Assembly: GCA_041398825.1 (NCBI GenBank) | Contig: JAWKTX010000026.1 | Coordinates: 1 to 35,503 of the forward strand | Direction: 5' to 3' | Length of the DNA stretch: 35,503 nt | Origin: Planctomycetaceae bacterium | Lineage (GTDB): Bacteria > Planctomycetota > Planctomycetia > Planctomycetales > Planctomycetaceae | Shown here: positions 17,322-25,849 of the stretch, piece by piece | Numbering within the stretch: position 1 is the first letter of the stretch | Layout of the letters: each line of letters opens with the position of its first letter | Made by a program: the position numbers and the translations under genes | The notes under the pieces: model-generated | What the model was told of the DNA's origin: nothing | Seen by the model: the letters and a program-made list of their open reading frames with translations, nothing else | Databases searched by the model: none

Positions 17322-17908
17322 GGGGATTGCGATCGTTAGTGACGGGGCGACGGGTTCTGGCAGGCCGGGAATCGCGTATCAGAGACCCGGGCGCCTTGGA
17401 TTCTCGGGGAATTCGTCCATTCAGCAATCTAGGCAGAATGATTTACATGGTTTTCTCAGTCGCGAGTCACCCCAGGAGTTCATGAGGCGTCCTCAAACCT
17501 CTCAACGAGCAGTGTCGGATCGGGCACTTGGGTGGCGAGTATTACACATCTCTTCGCGGCAGAGCAGCCAACAAAAAAGACACCCAATGCCTATATTCAG
17601 CGCAGACGATTTGACAGCAAGGGTTCAAATGTTCATTTAACGCGCGTTGCATTGATGGAAAACTCGATTCAATCCTCTATCAGAGTCGCAGCTGACTATT
17701 AGTGGCGCAGCAGTTGCACTATGGATAGGCAGGCGTGAGACCCGAACACTGGGAACAGGAGTCCCTGCTGGAACCCGTTGTCACGTTGGTTCCCCCGAGC
17801 CGGTGTCGTCGGTCACCCGGCAAAAGTTCATCCTTTGCAACTGATGACGGTGGTGGTCCATAGAATTCGTCGCGTCTGCGTGTGGCAAACATTCGCAAGA
17901 GAAAAGAA
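17322..17908. other. Intergenic region between divergent aminotransferase and fused reductase
   Basis: The region is 587 bp long and holds no believable gene; the short frames here lack family features. It must carry promoters for both directions. One candidate plus-strand promoter is listed separately. Confidence 0.55.
17611..17640 (+). promoter_or_regulatory. Candidate sigma70-like promoter
   Basis: TTGACA at 17611-17616 is a perfect -35 hexamer; 18 bp later ATTTAA could serve as a weak -10. It points toward the fused reductase about 270 bp downstream. The long leader and weak -10 make this tentative. Confidence 0.3.
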
Positions 17909-20821
17909 ATGTCCAACCCAATTGAGGCCTGGAAGGCAGAAAAGCACCCCCTGGACGCCTGGGACGAAATCGTTGCTCATGCCTCGGCGGCAACACCAGC
18001 GGAGAACATTCCGCCGCAGGATCTGGAGCGGATGAAATGGCACGGCTTTTTTCACCGCAGGCGGGAGTCGCCGGGCCGCTTTATGAATCGCATACGAGTC
18101 ACGGCGAACGAGCTTTCGGCGGAGCAGGGCAAAGAGATCGCATTGATGGCGTATGAGTACGGACACGGCATTATCGATATTACGACGCGGGCAGGTGTTC
18201 AGATTCAGGGACTTGAGATCAACCACCTCCCCAGGGTGGAGGCTCGCCTGAGAAAAGTGGGGCTGACGGCAAAACAGACGGGCCACGACAACATCCGGAA
18301 CATATTCGGCCATCCGTTCAGCGGACTGATGCCGCATGAACTGATCGATACTCGCTTGTTATGCCGGGAGGTTGATGCAATCTACCTCAACAGCCGGGAA
18401 TATTCTGATCTGCCCTGCCGGTTAAACATCTGCTTCAATGGGTCAGAGGATCACCCGGTACATCTCTGGACCCAGGACCTCAGCTTTCTGGCATCTCGAA
18501 ACGCTGACGGAGAAGCTGGGTTTCAAGTGCTGATTGCCGGGACGCAAGGCCAGGAACCACGACGCGCGTGGCATTTACCTGTGTTCGTTTACCCCGATCA
18601 GGTCGTGGCGTTCACCCAGTCCATCCTGGATTTGTTCAGACTGAAGGGTTCCCGGGAGAAACGATCCAGGTCCCGCCTTCGTTTTCTGGTGGAAACCATC
18701 GGCGTCGATGGCGTGCTGGAATGGCTGAAGGTATCCCTGCCGTTTCAACTGGAGCCAGCGAATTCCGAGCCAATACCGACAGCGGCAACCGAAGAATGGG
18801 TGGGATGGTTTCGCCAGAGTGATCCGGGGCTCTGGACGATGGGGCTTTCCGTCCCTTTGGGACGGCTGAGCTGGCGGCAGGTGGAAGGACTCGCAATCCT
18901 CAGTCGAAAGTGGGGCGATGGCCACCTGCGAACAACTCATGAGCAGGGTATTGCTGTCATCAATATCCCAACAGCATTTAAGTCGGCCGCTGCAACCGAT
19001 GCGGCCGCGCTGGGATTGAGCATGCATGCAGATGAATACGATCGCAACACGATGGCTTGCACAGGACGTCAATTCTGCGACATGGCGGTCACGGAAACGA
19101 AAGGACACATGCTGCAGTTGATAGATAAACTACGCAAGCGTGCTCTTAAGTTACACGGCATTCGAATTCACATGAGCGGATGCCCCTGCAGTTGCGCACA
19201 GCACTTCACGGCCGACATTGGACTCAAAGGAGTGCGTGTCCGCAGATTCCCTGGCACTCGCGAGGGCTTTGATGTGTTCCTCGGAGGTGGAATTTCCGGA
19301 CAGGTGAATCTGGGGCTTCCCTATCGTTTGGGGGTCGACGTCGATCAGCTACCAAACCTCGTGGAAGAAATTACCAATGAGTATTATCTGCGGCACAAGC
19401 CCGGCCAAACCTTCAGCAGCTTTTGGCGAGATCGAATTCAGGCGGAAGAGGCGAAAAGGGTCGGTGATACGGACTACATGCCCCCAACCTGGGTCTGTGA
19501 CGGCTGCAGTCATCATCACCAGGGAGAAGATCCTCCGGTTTACTGTCCTGGTTGTGCGGGACTGCGGCGGCTCTTCGCACGCATTGAAGTGACTGCAGAC
19601 TCCGGAAAAGATGCCGGAGGCAGGCAGACAATGTCGTCTTTGCAGGCCGCCCATCATGAGCAGACGAATGGATTCATGATGGCCGCGATGCTCAGTGACA
19701 TTCCAGCAGATGCCGGGCTGACCGTTTCGCTGGATGGTCAGCACTACGCGTTGTTCCGGCACGATGGTGGCGTTCGCTGCATTGACGGGGTGTGCCCACA
19801 TGACAGGGCCTTGCTTGGCGATGGGGGCTTTTGTAATGGCCTTGTCGTATGCCCGGGGCATAATGAGGCGTTCGATGTCTGTACCGGTTGCGACAATCAA
19901 CATCCGGGCGAAAGAGTCAGAACGTACGAAACGAGGGTTGAAAACGGCCGAGTCCTGATTCGACTGAGAAATCAAACACCAGCCACGCAGAAGGTCATCA
20001 GGACAGGCCAACGATTCTCCGGCACTGCGACGACTCCTGGTGCGAAAATCTCCACGGCGCCACCGGGTCCCCCGCCCGCGGCAACTGCTGAGCTGACCGT
20101 CGTTCAGATCATTGATGAAACGCCCGACGTTAAGACATTTCAGCTGGATAACTCTGCAGAGCGGATCCCTTTTGATGTCCCCGGAAAGTTTGCCAGAGTC
20201 TGCGCCAGTATCGATGGAGTGGACATCTGGAGAAGCTTTACATTGAGCTCATCACCCGTACAGCCCAAACTCCTTGAGCTGACCATCAAGCGCAATCCGC
20301 ACGGACAGATGACAAACTTTTTGTTCGACAGCGTTCGCATCGGACAGAAACTCAAAATTAAAGGTGCTGATGGTGCGTACTTCTTTGACCCCGAGATCCA
20401 TCCGGAGCCGCTTGTGCTGGTCTCGGCCGGCATTGGAATTACGCCGATGCTTGCCATCACTCGCTTCATTAAACAAACCGGGATCCGACGACAGGTCCTC
20501 TTTCTGCATGGAGCACGGACGCCTGTTGACATCATTCGACATGATGAATGCCTGAAACTGTCCAAAACAGACTCATGGTTCCACTATTCTGTCTGGCTCA
20601 CACAGCCCCCGTCAGGATGGACTGGATTCACTGGGCGTCTGGGCCCGGTGCAGGTCCTGAGCCAGGTGGCAGATCCGATCGGATCCCGATACTTCCTTTG
20701 CGGACCAGATCGATTCATGGATGACGTCAGGACGGCCTTGATTGAAGCGGGGGCAGCGAGTGAAAAAATACACACGGAGCGATTTCACGTATACAGTGCT
20801 GCCACGATAGTGGCAGTGTGA
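17909..20821 (+). CDS. Fused NAD(P)H-dependent nitrite/sulfite reductase (sirohaem-4Fe4S, four-Cys knuckle, Rieske, FNR)
   Basis: The 970-residue protein joins four modules. Residues 1-510 are a sirohaem/[4Fe-4S] nitrite or sulfite reductase of the NirA type, with cluster ligands C384 and C390 (ACTGRQFC) and C425 and C429 (SGCPCSC, where CPNSC is usual). Residues 525-552 hold a rubredoxin-like four-Cys knuckle, CDGC and CPGC (530, 533, 546, 549). Residues 590-690 are a Rieske/NirD-like domain with C629-x-H631 and C648-x2-H651. Residues 727-970 are an FNR-type reductase: RSFTLSS (flavin), GIGITP and LCGPDRFMD (nucleotide). The chain could thus take electrons from NAD(P)H to sirohaem unaided. 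ATG 17909 was preferred to an upstream GTG at 17882. Nitrite is more likely than sulfite because of the NirD-like part, but this is not certain. Confidence 0.88.
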   Translation: MSNPIEAWKAEKHPLDAWDEIVAHASAATPAENIPPQDLERMKWHGFFHRRRESPGRFMNRIRVTANELSAEQGKEIALMAYEYGHGIIDITTRAGVQIQGLEINHLPRVEARLRKVGLTAKQTGHDNIRNIFGHPFSGLMPHELIDTRLLCREVDAIYLNSREYSDLPCRLNICFNGSEDHPVHLWTQDLSFLASRNADGEAGFQVLIAGTQGQEPRRAWHLPVFVYPDQVVAFTQSILDLFRLKGSREKRSRSRLRFLVETIGVDGVLEWLKVSLPFQLEPANSEPIPTAATEEWVGWFRQSDPGLWTMGLSVPLGRLSWRQVEGLAILSRKWGDGHLRTTHEQGIAVINIPTAFKSAAATDAAALGLSMHADEYDRNTMACTGRQFCDMAVTETKGHMLQLIDKLRKRALKLHGIRIHMSGCPCSCAQHFTADIGLKGVRVRRFPGTREGFDVFLGGGISGQVNLGLPYRLGVDVDQLPNLVEEITNEYYLRHKPGQTFSSFWRDRIQAEEAKRVGDTDYMPPTWVCDGCSHHHQGEDPPVYCPGCAGLRRLFARIEVTADSGKDAGGRQTMSSLQAAHHEQTNGFMMAAMLSDIPADAGLTVSLDGQHYALFRHDGGVRCIDGVCPHDRALLGDGGFCNGLVVCPGHNEAFDVCTGCDNQHPGERVRTYETRVENGRVLIRLRNQTPATQKVIRTGQRFSGTATTPGAKISTAPPGPPPAATAELTVVQIIDETPDVKTFQLDNSAERIPFDVPGKFARVCASIDGVDIWRSFTLSSSPVQPKLLELTIKRNPHGQMTNFLFDSVRIGQKLKIKGADGAYFFDPEIHPEPLVLVSAGIGITPMLAITRFIKQTGIRRQVLFLHGARTPVDIIRHDECLKLSKTDSWFHYSVWLTQPPSGWTGFTGRLGPVQVLSQVADPIGSRYFLCGPDRFMDDVRTALIEAGAASEKIHTERFHVYSAATIVAV
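20799..20816. other. Hairpin spanning the end of the fused reductase gene
   Basis: CTGCCAC and GTGGCAG make a perfect 7-bp stem with a GATA loop over the last codons of the gene. No T-run follows, so it is not a clear terminator; it could stabilise the 3' end of the mRNA. Confidence 0.3.
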
Positions 20822-21127
20822 CCGGCAGATTCGCAGCCGAAAGTTGCACCTTCGCAAATCATGTCCAGCAAGAAGTGAATGTGTCGTACTCTCAGTCGCA
20901 CAGCTACCCAGTTCGGCGGAAACTGCGATTGTTTCTGTCTGTCGGCAGTAAGGGCTTCATTCTCTGAGCCGCCTGGTTTCCGACCCAGATTTTCCAGAGA
21001 CTTCGGGTGGACAGGGAAGACAAATCGAACCATCGTGCGGCTCCCAGCTGGCAGAGATCCGAAGGAGCAGCCTGCAAGCACGCTGATCGGATGGTATCCA
21101 TTTCGGTGCGAAAGTAGCCAGAATCTC
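20822..21127. other. Intergenic region before the porin gene
   Basis: This gap is 306 bp if the porin starts at its signal peptide. An in-frame extension of the porin frame covers most of it, but the translated residues look random and carry no signal sequence. I see no clear promoter or repeat. Confidence 0.5.
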
Positions 21128-22621
21128 ATGCAAAACAGAATAGCAACTCTTACGACATTAGTATTCGCCATCGTCTGGTCTACTTTTGTCACAATCGGGC
21201 AGGCAGCCTTCATTGCACATACGCCGAGCGATCGGCTGGAATCGCAGATTGATGCTCAGGCACGGCGAATTCAGGAACTGGAAGAGCGGCTGGACGAACG
21301 GACGAGTCTGTTCGGGAGCATTCCGGTGACCGGTGGGCAATCGTGTGTGCCGTCCCGCGTTGTACGAGTTCCCGTGGTGGCAGAATTTCCCGAGCCCGAA
21401 TCGTGCGGTGAATCCGAAGGCCGGAAGTTTCTTAAGCTGGACTACTACGCTGACTACGACAAGGGATTTGTGATTCGGCCGGTCGATCCGAAGAAGCACC
21501 CGTTCGAACTGAAGGTTGACGGCTGGGTGCAGTTTCGACATCACGCTTTTGCGCGAGATACCGACAACTGGACCGATAACGCCGGTGTGACGCGGCCCGT
21601 GCAGAATCGCAACGCTTTCGACATTGAACGTGCTCGACTGAACCTGTCCGGGACGGTCATCGACCCGCGTTCCACGTTTTTCATTCAAATCGACGGAGAC
21701 ACTGATGGTGCTCACACGCTCGACTTCTTCGACTACTGGTGGGCCTGGCAGTTCAGCGATTCGTTTCAGATTCAAATGGGCAAGCGTAAAGTTCCGGGTA
21801 GTCGTCAGTGGCTGCTGGGGGCTCGTCGAACACGTCTGGTCGATCGCCCGATGGCGACCGACTTCTTCCGACCGGACCGCACGGTGGGCATATTCGGGGT
21901 TGGTACGCTGGGCGAAACCGGTCACTATGAAGTGATGGTGGGCAACGGTTACTCGTCAGCCAACATTCCCAATTCAGCGTCCGACAACCGCCTGACCTTT
22001 GCCGCCACGAACTACTTCGATCTCCTGGGAGACTTTGGCGGCCAACTGGTCGACTTCAGCAATTCCGACGATCCGCTGGTGCGAATTGGACATTCGTTCG
22101 TTTATTCACCCCAGGCTGGGCGTGCCACAGGCACTCCACTGGATGAAGCAGATTTTGTTCGTCTGGCGGACGGCACAAAACTTGTCCAAACAGGTGCTCT
22201 CGCGCCGGGGACCACGGTGACTGGCTTTGATGTCCTGTTGTACAGTGTGGATGCGGCGTGGAAATATCGGGGCTGGAGCGTCGACGCCGAGATGTACCTG
22301 CGATGGATCAATCAGCTTCAGGGCGACGGACCGCTACCGGAATCAGAGATCTTTCAGAAGGGCGTCTTTGTGGAAGGCGGTCGCTTTTTGATTCCCAAAC
22401 TGCTCGACTTCAACGTGAGATACTCTCACGTCAGCGGCGAGTTCGGAAACGCATCCGAGTATGCTGCAGGGTTCAACTGGTACCCTCTAAAAAAATCGAC
22501 GATGAAGGTTTCGTTCGACGTGACATCACTCGATGGCAGCCCGTTGCAGAACACCACCTCGGATATTCTCGTGGGGGACGACGGCACCTTATTTCGAACG
22601 CAGTTCCAGGCGGAATTCTAA
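21128..22621 (+). CDS. Phosphate-selective porin O/P-like outer membrane protein
   Basis: The 497-residue product starts with a signal peptide (MQNRIATLTTLVFAIVW...GQAAF), which decided the ATG at 21128. A short coiled-coil segment follows (RLESQIDAQARRIQELEERL), as in OprP/OprO-type and SLH-like porins of planctomycetes. The rest is a beta-barrel with many alternating aromatic strands and the family features FDIERARLNLSG, STFFIQIDGDTDG, FQIQMGKRKVPGSRQW and a C-terminal strand ending in Phe (FQAEF). Proteins of this family let anions such as phosphate through the outer membrane; here nitrite or nitrate import for the upstream reductase is possible but only suggested by position. It converges with the next gene, leaving 18 bp between stops. 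Confidence 0.85.
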   Translation: MQNRIATLTTLVFAIVWSTFVTIGQAAFIAHTPSDRLESQIDAQARRIQELEERLDERTSLFGSIPVTGGQSCVPSRVVRVPVVAEFPEPESCGESEGRKFLKLDYYADYDKGFVIRPVDPKKHPFELKVDGWVQFRHHAFARDTDNWTDNAGVTRPVQNRNAFDIERARLNLSGTVIDPRSTFFIQIDGDTDGAHTLDFFDYWWAWQFSDSFQIQMGKRKVPGSRQWLLGARRTRLVDRPMATDFFRPDRTVGIFGVGTLGETGHYEVMVGNGYSSANIPNSASDNRLTFAATNYFDLLGDFGGQLVDFSNSDDPLVRIGHSFVYSPQAGRATGTPLDEADFVRLADGTKLVQTGALAPGTTVTGFDVLLYSVDAAWKYRGWSVDAEMYLRWINQLQGDGPLPESEIFQKGVFVEGGRFLIPKLLDFNVRYSHVSGEFGNASEYAAGFNWYPLKKSTMKVSFDVTSLDGSPLQNTTSDILVGDDGTLFRTQFQAEF

Positions 22622-22639
22622 ACGCTCGCTCAACTTATC

Positions 22640-23689
22640 CTACGGCTTTTCACTCAACGGCACGTCGCGATACGACACGTGGCAGGCCTTGCAGTTGGCC
22701 AGAATGCGTTCCATCTGCATGCCGAGTTCCGCTGGTGGTGCAGCGGGCGATGGCGACGACTGGCGTGCATCGTTCCACATGTTGAGCTGCGCTTCGAGTT
22801 CCTGCGCGGCGGCTTCGGAGTCTTGCAGCCACTGCTGAAAATCATCGGGCTGCCGTTTTACTTCGTCCGTTCGCAGCATTTCGGTGAACAATTCCCGCAG
22901 CAGCAGAGCTTCGTGAGCCGGTTCCAGATCAGGATGATTGGCGGGCGATTTCCAGCCGGCTTCCGCGATCAACTTCAGGTGATCGGCCGCGTGACTCAGA
23001 TGTACCATGGCTTCGGCCATCGGGGGGATTTTCTGGACCTCCTGGAACTCCACATGCAATTCATTCAACAGAGCCTGCTCGAACGGCGCTGCTTCCTGAG
23101 CCGCCTGAAACAGACCGCGATAGCCAGGATTTGTTCCGGCGAGTTCAAGAACGGAGACAGCCATTTCCGGGGGAATCAGTCCGGCCGAAACACACGCCAC
23201 ACTTGCCGCCGCCGGACTGCGGTGTTTGCCATGATGGCAATGGATATAGATCGGGCCGGGAAGATCATGAACGGCTTTGGCCCGTTCGTTAATCCGCTGG
23301 CTGGGAATCCCATCGTAGCCGTGCGGCAGATGCACATAGCTCAGCCCATGTCGTTTGGCCGTCGCAACATCGGGCGTCATGCCGTCAACGCTGATGACCG
23401 TTTTGATCCCCAGATCGGCCAGTTCCTGAAACGCGGCATCTCCTTCGGGCAGTCCTCCGGAAATGACTTTCGGATGCAATCGCACCGGATTGGGAAGGTG
23501 CTGACTGACAAGTTTGACCGGCAGGGCGTCGACCGATGACGCATCGGCAACATCCTTCGGCGTCGATTCTGCCCCTGAGGTTTCGGCTTGATTCGACTGC
23601 GGTGTTGGGAGCTGCGGCTGAGAGCACCCGGCGCCACCAATCAGTACGACCAGCCACAACAGGTTGCAATTCATTCTTGCGAAAGTCAT
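22640..23689 (-). CDS. Lipoprotein with tyrosine-phosphatase-like domain and C-terminal cytochrome c'-like haem motif
   Basis: The 349-residue protein has a lipoprotein signal (GGAGC, Cys 22) and a Pro/Ser linker to about 55. Residues 66-200 resemble a dual-specificity/tyrosine phosphatase: SGGLPEGDAAFQELADLG, then the P-loop HCHHGKHRS with C151-x5-R157; D126 could be the general acid. Residues 205-349 are predicted helical and end with C333-x2-C336-H337 (NCKACHVSYR), the arrangement of cytochrome c', where the haem motif sits in the last helix of a four-helix bundle. I do not know a characterised protein with this pairing. The start at 23689 has a GAGG ribosome site. A periplasmic haem sensor or NO-related role is possible; the substrate is unknown. 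Confidence 0.75.
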   Translation of the reverse strand: MTFARMNCNLLWLVVLIGGAGCSQPQLPTPQSNQAETSGAESTPKDVADASSVDALPVKLVSQHLPNPVRLHPKVISGGLPEGDAAFQELADLGIKTVISVDGMTPDVATAKRHGLSYVHLPHGYDGIPSQRINERAKAVHDLPGPIYIHCHHGKHRSPAAASVACVSAGLIPPEMAVSVLELAGTNPGYRGLFQAAQEAAPFEQALLNELHVEFQEVQKIPPMAEAMVHLSHAADHLKLIAEAGWKSPANHPDLEPAHEALLLRELFTEMLRTDEVKRQPDDFQQWLQDSEAAAQELEAQLNMWNDARQSSPSPAAPPAELGMQMERILANCKACHVSYRDVPLSEKP

Positions 23690-23729
23690 TTTAAGCCTCG
23701 TAAGCAGGGAGTCATGGAAGAATCATTCG

Positions 23730-24236
23730 TCAGTGAGCGTCGAGTTCGATTTTGAAGTCGACAGCATCATCGGCCCCGGGGAATGTGATGTGAAACCTGA
23801 TGCAAAGAGCCTGGTCAGTTTCCGGGATGACCAGACTTCCCTGAGCGTAGTGCGCGGGTTCTGCATCAGATCTGGGTTCGAAGACCATCGGAACCTGCTC
23901 AACCAGCACTTTTTCGTCGGCACAGGCAACGACGCTGTTGAAAAGAACGGCATCCGACACGTCGACGCCATCCTTGCTGATTGCAGCCGCAGGTTCAATC
24001 GAATCACCAATGTGAAAATGATCTCCATGATGCCCGAGTTGGACGAGATAACCATTCACTTCAACATCCTGTTTGACCCAAACCCGTTCATCACCTTCCG
24101 CATGACTGTGCCCGTGAGCCCCATCCGACATTTCAGCAGGCACGCCACCCACCGGAGTTTGTTGTCGATCACTGTCGGCACAGCCAGCCGCGAGCACGGC
24201 GACACTCAATACCAGACAACGAAGAGCAGATTTCAT
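23730..24236 (-). CDS. Small His-containing lipoprotein, function unknown
   Basis: The 168-residue product has a classical lipoprotein signal (VAVLAAGC, Cys 19). The mature part starts with a short His-containing linker (HGHSHAEGDE) and contains a second cluster, LGHHGDHFHIGD, at about residue 70. The remainder looks like a compact beta-rich domain ending in FKIELDAH. I do not recognise the family. The His clusters could bind zinc, copper or nickel, in line with the His-rich protein encoded nearby. It is 40 bp upstream of the phosphatase-cytochrome gene and on the same strand, so the two are probably cotranscribed and both face the periplasm. Confidence 0.7.
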   Translation of the reverse strand: MKSALRCLVLSVAVLAAGCADSDRQQTPVGGVPAEMSDGAHGHSHAEGDERVWVKQDVEVNGYLVQLGHHGDHFHIGDSIEPAAAISKDGVDVSDAVLFNSVVACADEKVLVEQVPMVFEPRSDAEPAHYAQGSLVIPETDQALCIRFHITFPGADDAVDFKIELDAH

Positions 24237-24329
24237 TCGACCACCCCTGTGTTAAGACTTCCTGGGAACAGGAAATTTGTTTACGCGTTGAGTCCGTTTT
24301 CTAACGGACGTAGGTTCTTTCACGTTGGC
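24237..24329. other. Two short hairpins between DUF1559 and lipoprotein genes
   Basis: At 24259-24274 TTCCTG and CAGGAA enclose a GGAA loop; at 24292-24309 GTCCGTT and AACGGAC enclose TTCT. Both stems are perfect but neither has a T-run on the minus strand. They may mark a transcript end or a processing site after the DUF1559 gene. Confidence 0.35.
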
Positions 24330-25490
24330 TCAGCCATTTGAGTGCGCAAGCAGCCACATAACCCTCTGGGACGTCGTCGATTCCTCAGACGTGGCCTCTC
24401 CAACGCCGAAGTTTGCCAGTGTGGGACTTCTTTCGGTCAGGAGTGATACGGCAACGAGTCGAGCGGCGACGTTGGCGAACGGCACAATTTGAGCCGCAAT
24501 CACGGCTGGCTGATCCGTCTGCTCGCCCGTCTGATACTCTGAATCGGGGAATCGGGGAATCATCCAGAACTCGCCGATCACTTCGCCTCCTGCACGAGTG
24601 CCCAGAGCGTTGTACACATTCTCGTCGATATTCTCACTGATGGCTCGCACGGAACCATCCCCCATGGCGAACTGGCCGATGCCGGTATGCGGAGCTGACA
24701 GTCCTTTGTCATCAGTGCCAGGCTGATTCGGACGGAACTGTGTTTCGAACAGAACCATGTGCCCGTGATCATCGGTAAGATCGGTCACCTCCCGGACCGC
24801 GGCGGCCCAGGCGGTTTCGAACAATTGATGGCCACCCGCCGTTGTCGCAGGCAGAGGACCGTTGGTGCGTTCGCCGAGGAACAATGTGTTGCTGAGTCCG
24901 TCCGTGATGTCGCGAAACTTTGTACGGCTGTTGCGATAAAACACACCTCTACTCTGCAGAGGCGTGTCATCCAGATTCACCGTCGCTGTTGAAGGCCCCC
25001 AGTTGGCCGCATAACTGGCCGCTCCGTATTGCTCAATCGGGCTGACGGTGTCATCCCGTACCACGAAGTGCCCTTCTGAATACGGATCAGACGGACACAG
25101 AAACACGGACAAATGAGCTTCTCGCGGAATCAACTGCGAGACATCAAATACCGGAATGTTGAAGTTGAACTGGTCATACAGATTCTTCTGTTCGAGTTGC
25201 GGAAGAATCATACAGCCCCACGCAAAACCCATGTGATTTGCTCCGGAACCCGCCGGATCAAACTTGTGCAGATATCCAGGCGGCAAAAGCCCGTGGGTGG
25301 ATTCGTAATTGTGCAGCCCCAGAGCCAGTTGCTTCAGATTATTCTTGCAGCTCGATCGACGAGCGGCCTCGCGTGCCTGCTGCACCGCCGGCAGCAGCAA
25401 CGCAATCAAAATGGCAATGATCGCAATCACCACCAGCAATTCAATGAGTGTGAAGCCTCGCGGCGAGGCCCCGAATTTGAAACAGACATA
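24330..25490 (-). pseudogene. DUF1559 family protein gene, apparently frameshifted near its start
   Basis: The frame encodes a planctomycete DUF1559 protein: prepilin-type helix (FTLIELLVVIAIIAILIALLLPAVQQAREAARR in the genome's usual form), H-x9-DG motif in HTGIGQFAMGDGSVRAI and a C-terminal LGTRAGGEVIGEF. The long frame has no ATG, GTG or TTG before the conserved helix; it can only start at a TTG inside it. An ATG at 25490 with a GAGGA ribosome site opens a different frame. Removing two bases (one CG in CGCCGCGAGG, near 25460-25467) would join them into MSVSNSGPRRGFTLIELL, the expected N-terminus. The usual stop after GEF is also missing, adding 78 residues. I read this as a decaying copy; a sequencing error is possible. 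Confidence 0.65.
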
Positions 25491-25829
25491 GTTTCCTCAA
25501 GATGCCGCGCTGTCCATCCAGACGCTGACAGGGGAATATGCGATCTCGTCTGTGTCGGCAGGACCAACGACAGCACTCAGCATAAGAGGACGTAAACGTC
25601 GACATGAAGCGGCGTCCGCGAAGCCACAAATGCGGCGCACGAACGAACACAAATCACACGAGCGACCTGACGCCGAGTGTTGGAAGAATAGAAGTTTCAG
25701 AGAGACCCGCTGCTGCCAGCCGTATTGCTCGAACAGAGTCGGTTCTCCGGACAGCGATCAGCTCAACTCCGCAGGAGGAACCGGAACATCGTCAGGAAGT
25801 CTCTGGTCCAGCGTGCCGGACGGAAATAA
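25491..25829. other. Intergenic region between DUF1559 and His-rich genes
   Basis: No convincing gene is present in these roughly 340 bp. Short frames on the plus strand here have no recognisable features. It should hold the promoter of the minus-strand DUF1559 copy, but I could not pick one. A small palindrome GACGT-AA-ACGTC occurs near 25590. Confidence 0.5.
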
Positions 25830-25849
25830 ACCGTAGCTGGACTGACGGT
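25820..25849 (-). terminator. Weak terminator-like hairpin after the His-rich gene
   Basis: On the minus strand ACCGT and ACGGT (25830-25849) can pair around a 10-nt loop directly after the stop codon, followed by TTTATTTCC. The stem has only five pairs, so this is a weak candidate. Confidence 0.35.

Noticed and set aside
20879..21127. N-terminal extension of the porin frame
   Set aside because: It precedes a clear signal peptide and reads as random sequence, so the start was set at 21128.
22679..23539. Plus-strand frame of 286 codons opposite the phosphatase-cytochrome gene
   Set aside because: It has no recognisable motif; the minus frame has a lipoprotein signal, ribosome site, phosphatase loop and haem motif.
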